64,000 bases of DNA, from assembly GCA_024275135.1 (NCBI GenBank), contig JAJRZS010000034.1, positions 1 to 64,000 on the forward strand, in the 5' to 3' direction. The stretch comes from Planctomycetota bacterium (GTDB taxonomy: Bacteria > Planctomycetota > UBA1135). The notes under the pieces are model-generated. The model saw only the letters and a list, made by a program, of their open reading frames with translations, did not search any database and was not told where the DNA came from. Of the stretch, positions 62,611 to 64,000 are shown piece by piece (position 1 is the stretch's first letter; each line of letters begins with the position of its first letter). The translations under genes were made by a program, and so were the position numbers.

Positions 62611-63054
62611 ATGAAGTTTCCCGCCATTTCCGCTTTTGCTCTCCTTGCCATCGGCGCCTGCGCTGGGCCTGAGGTTCACACGGCTGAAGTCATTCAGATC
62701 AACGGCAAGGAATTTGAATACGGCGACGATGCGGTTCGCAATGTTGTGGTTGAAGTGCGCAACTTCGCCAAAGACTATGATTTGGATTTTGGATCGGTCC
62801 ATGGTCGGCTCAACGATGGCCGCCTCGCTGTGCAGTTCCGCATCACCAACGACGACGATGAGCCCGTGCGCCTGCGTTGCACTTGGGAATGGCGCGATGC
62901 TGGCGGCGTCGTCCTCCGCCGCGGAGCCTACGAAACCCCAGAAAAACTCTTAGTCATCCGCCCTGGCGAAGAGCGCACACTGCCTTTTACCTCTCCCACC
63001 GAAGCGGCGATACAGTTTGTCGTTCGCGTTGAACCTACTGCTCCCACCGAATAG
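62611..63054 (+). CDS. second YcfL-like lipoprotein
   Basis: 147 residues with lipobox in ALLAIGACAGPE. The sandwich part RLAVQFRITNDDDEPVRLRC followed by TWEWRDAGGVVLRRG matches the layout of the preceding protein, and both end in a strand with charged loops; they are probably old duplicates. An extra N-terminal region (about 25-65) sets it apart. It lies 3 bases after the first copy and 2 before lpoB. Confidence 0.7.
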   Translation: MKFPAISAFALLAIGACAGPEVHTAEVIQINGKEFEYGDDAVRNVVVEVRNFAKDYDLDFGSVHGRLNDGRLAVQFRITNDDDEPVRLRCTWEWRDAGGVVLRRGAYETPEKLLVIRPGEERTLPFTSPTEAAIQFVVRVEPTAPTE

Positions 63055-63056
63055 CC

Positions 63057-63635
63057 ATGAAATCATCTTTCGCACTCTCTCTTTGCGCCCTCGCTTTTTG
63101 CGGAGCCTGTGCAAACAAAGTTACTTACGAGGATCCCGAAGGCGTCGAGGTTCTCACTACTGGCTTCAGTTACACCGATCTTCAAGCCATCGCCCAAGAG
63201 ATGACGGAATCCTTTACCGCCTCCAATGTTTGGGGTGGGGATCGGCCGCGCATCGTGTTTGGTGGGGTCGACAACCGCACCAATCAACATATCGATACGC
63301 AAAACATCACCGACACCATCCGCACTGCGTTAATTCAATCGCAAAAATTTTCGGTGGTGGCCGGCGATCAGGGCATTGCCGAAATGGATAAAGAACTTGC
63401 CTACCAAGCTTCCGGTGTCGTCGATGCCGCTGCAGCCGCAGAGCTCGGTCGCCAACTCGGTGCGGAATATGTGTTCTATGGTCGATTCACCAGCATTACC
63501 AATTCCGCTGATGACGTGCGTTCAGTGTTCTATAAGTTCACCTTAAATGCCGTCAATGTGCAAACCCGCCAAATTGTGTGGGCCGACGAAAAACAGTTAC
63601 GCAAGCGCAGCGAGAAGGCCTTCCTCGGTTGGTAA
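63057..63635 (+). CDS. lpoB: LpoB-like penicillin-binding protein activator
   Basis: 192 residues. Lipoprotein signal (LCALAFCGACAN). LpoB/YcfM features: YTDLQAIAQEMTESF, RPRIVFGGVDNRTNQHIDTQ, IRTALIQSQKFSVV, ELGRQLGAEYVFYGRFTSI and FKFTLNAVNVQTRQIVWADEK-type ending. In E. coli LpoB reaches from the outer membrane to activate PBP1b. A bifunctional PBP is not in the window, so its partner is not known. Neighbouring COG3014 and YcfL genes support the call. Confidence 0.82.
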   Translation: MKSSFALSLCALAFCGACANKVTYEDPEGVEVLTTGFSYTDLQAIAQEMTESFTASNVWGGDRPRIVFGGVDNRTNQHIDTQNITDTIRTALIQSQKFSVVAGDQGIAEMDKELAYQASGVVDAAAAAELGRQLGAEYVFYGRFTSITNSADDVRSVFYKFTLNAVNVQTRQIVWADEKQLRKRSEKAFLGW

Positions 63636-63646
63636 TCCAATTTTCG

Positions 63647-64000
63647 ATGCGTCTTCCCCAACGCCCGAAGTACCAAAATCCACCGCCGCCGCAAGAGCTG
63701 AATCCGCGCAAAGCTTTTTCCACGCGCCAACTGCCCAGCGGAAGCCCTGTCTTCGACAAAGTTTTCCCCTGCGCACTTGGCTTTGGGATTGGGTTTGCCA
63801 TCATCTCTTCCCTCCTGGTCAGCTCTCCTGAAGGTTTGGAATTTTCCACTTGGGGCGTAAACCTTCCTCTGGTTAATGGTGGAATGTTTGGCTTCAGCTT
63901 TGGCCTATTGGTTTCGCCTATTTGCCTTTGGCTTAAAAAGGGCAAAGATAGCTCCGGAATATTATGGGTCACCATCCTCCTTGGTTTGCTCTTTGGTTAC
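63647..64000 (+). CDS. membrane protein, cut by window end
   Basis: 118 codons are visible from the ATG at 63647, 11 bases after lpoB. A proline-rich soluble N-terminus (PKYQNPPPPQELNPRK) leads to three hydrophobic segments: FPCALGFGIGFAIISSLLV, LVNGGMFGFSFGLLVSPICL and ILWVTILLGLLFGY at the edge. Family not recognised. It may belong to the lpoB operon. Confidence 0.6.
   Translation, partial: MRLPQRPKYQNPPPPQELNPRKAFSTRQLPSGSPVFDKVFPCALGFGIGFAIISSLLVSSPEGLEFSTWGVNLPLVNGGMFGFSFGLLVSPICLWLKKGKDSSGILWVTILLGLLFGY

Noticed and set aside
1-64000. tRNA, rRNA, CRISPR arrays, insertion sequences or prophage parts
   Set aside because: No intergenic space of suitable size, no transposase, integrase or repeat-spacer pattern was found anywhere in the window.

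Overview
The window is a gene-dense piece of a bacterial chromosome: about 52 protein genes, no RNA genes, no insertion sequences, no CRISPR array, and no gap longer than about 260 bases between genes. Outer-membrane barrels, lipoproteins and an RND pump indicate a Gram-negative (diderm) aerobe. An alternative complex III plus an A2-type caa3 oxidase, the DUF1501/DUF1800 pair, a YdjY-like secreted protein, a DUF5916 outer-membrane protein, a eukaryote-type NADP isocitrate dehydrogenase and a bacterial myo-inositol-phosphate synthase together suggest Planctomycetota or a nearby phylum. This assignment is an inference; no 16S or other phylogenetic marker lies in the window.

Layout. 1-3607 (+): end of an RND adaptor and its permease. 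3604-10489 (-): NnrD, a HEAT/TPR protein, a YdjY-like protein, a membrane protein, inositol-phosphate synthase and QueA, tightly overlapped. 10521-14705 (+): methyltransferase, YgfZ and a large anchored beta-sandwich protein. 14702-21566 (-): MutY, a DUF5916 outer-membrane protein, a small barrel, DUF1800 and DUF1501. 21591-30330 (+): a degenerate spermidine-synthase-like membrane protein, a helical-repeat protein, then a compact alginate-like cassette (AlgD, Alg44 with PilZ domain, Alg8) followed by a secreted VWA protein. 30323-35777 (-): isocitrate dehydrogenase, then lpd-lipB-ADP-forming acyl-CoA synthetase. 35899-37383: radical SAM protein facing a methyltransferase. 37390-51322 (-): actA-actB-actC-actDE-actF, a small membrane protein, SCO, coxB-coxA-coxC-coxD and a second subunit III. 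51582-57388 (-): lipA and a pyruvate-dehydrogenase-type operon with two E1-alpha genes. 57498-60807 (-): mutS and a TrpG/PabA amidotransferase. 60903-64000 (+): COG3014 lipoprotein, two YcfL-like lipoproteins, LpoB and a cut-off membrane protein.

How it works together. The 2-oxoacid dehydrogenase, with lipoyl synthase, octanoyltransferase and E3 all in the window, makes acetyl-CoA. The ADP-forming synthetase could turn this to acetate plus ATP, or it can feed the TCA cycle (Icd). Electrons pass through quinol to alternative complex III and on to the caa3 oxidase. A homologous cytochrome c module sits at the end of both ActDE and CoxB, suggesting a hard-wired supercomplex.

Most unusual points: the algD-alg44-alg8 cassette lacking every other known alginate gene nearby; the ActD-ActE-cytochrome c fusion; two E1-alpha paralogs around one E1-beta; a C9 tract just before an outer-membrane protein start; and the fact that all four convergent junctions overlap by 4-8 bases, leaving no room for intrinsic terminators.
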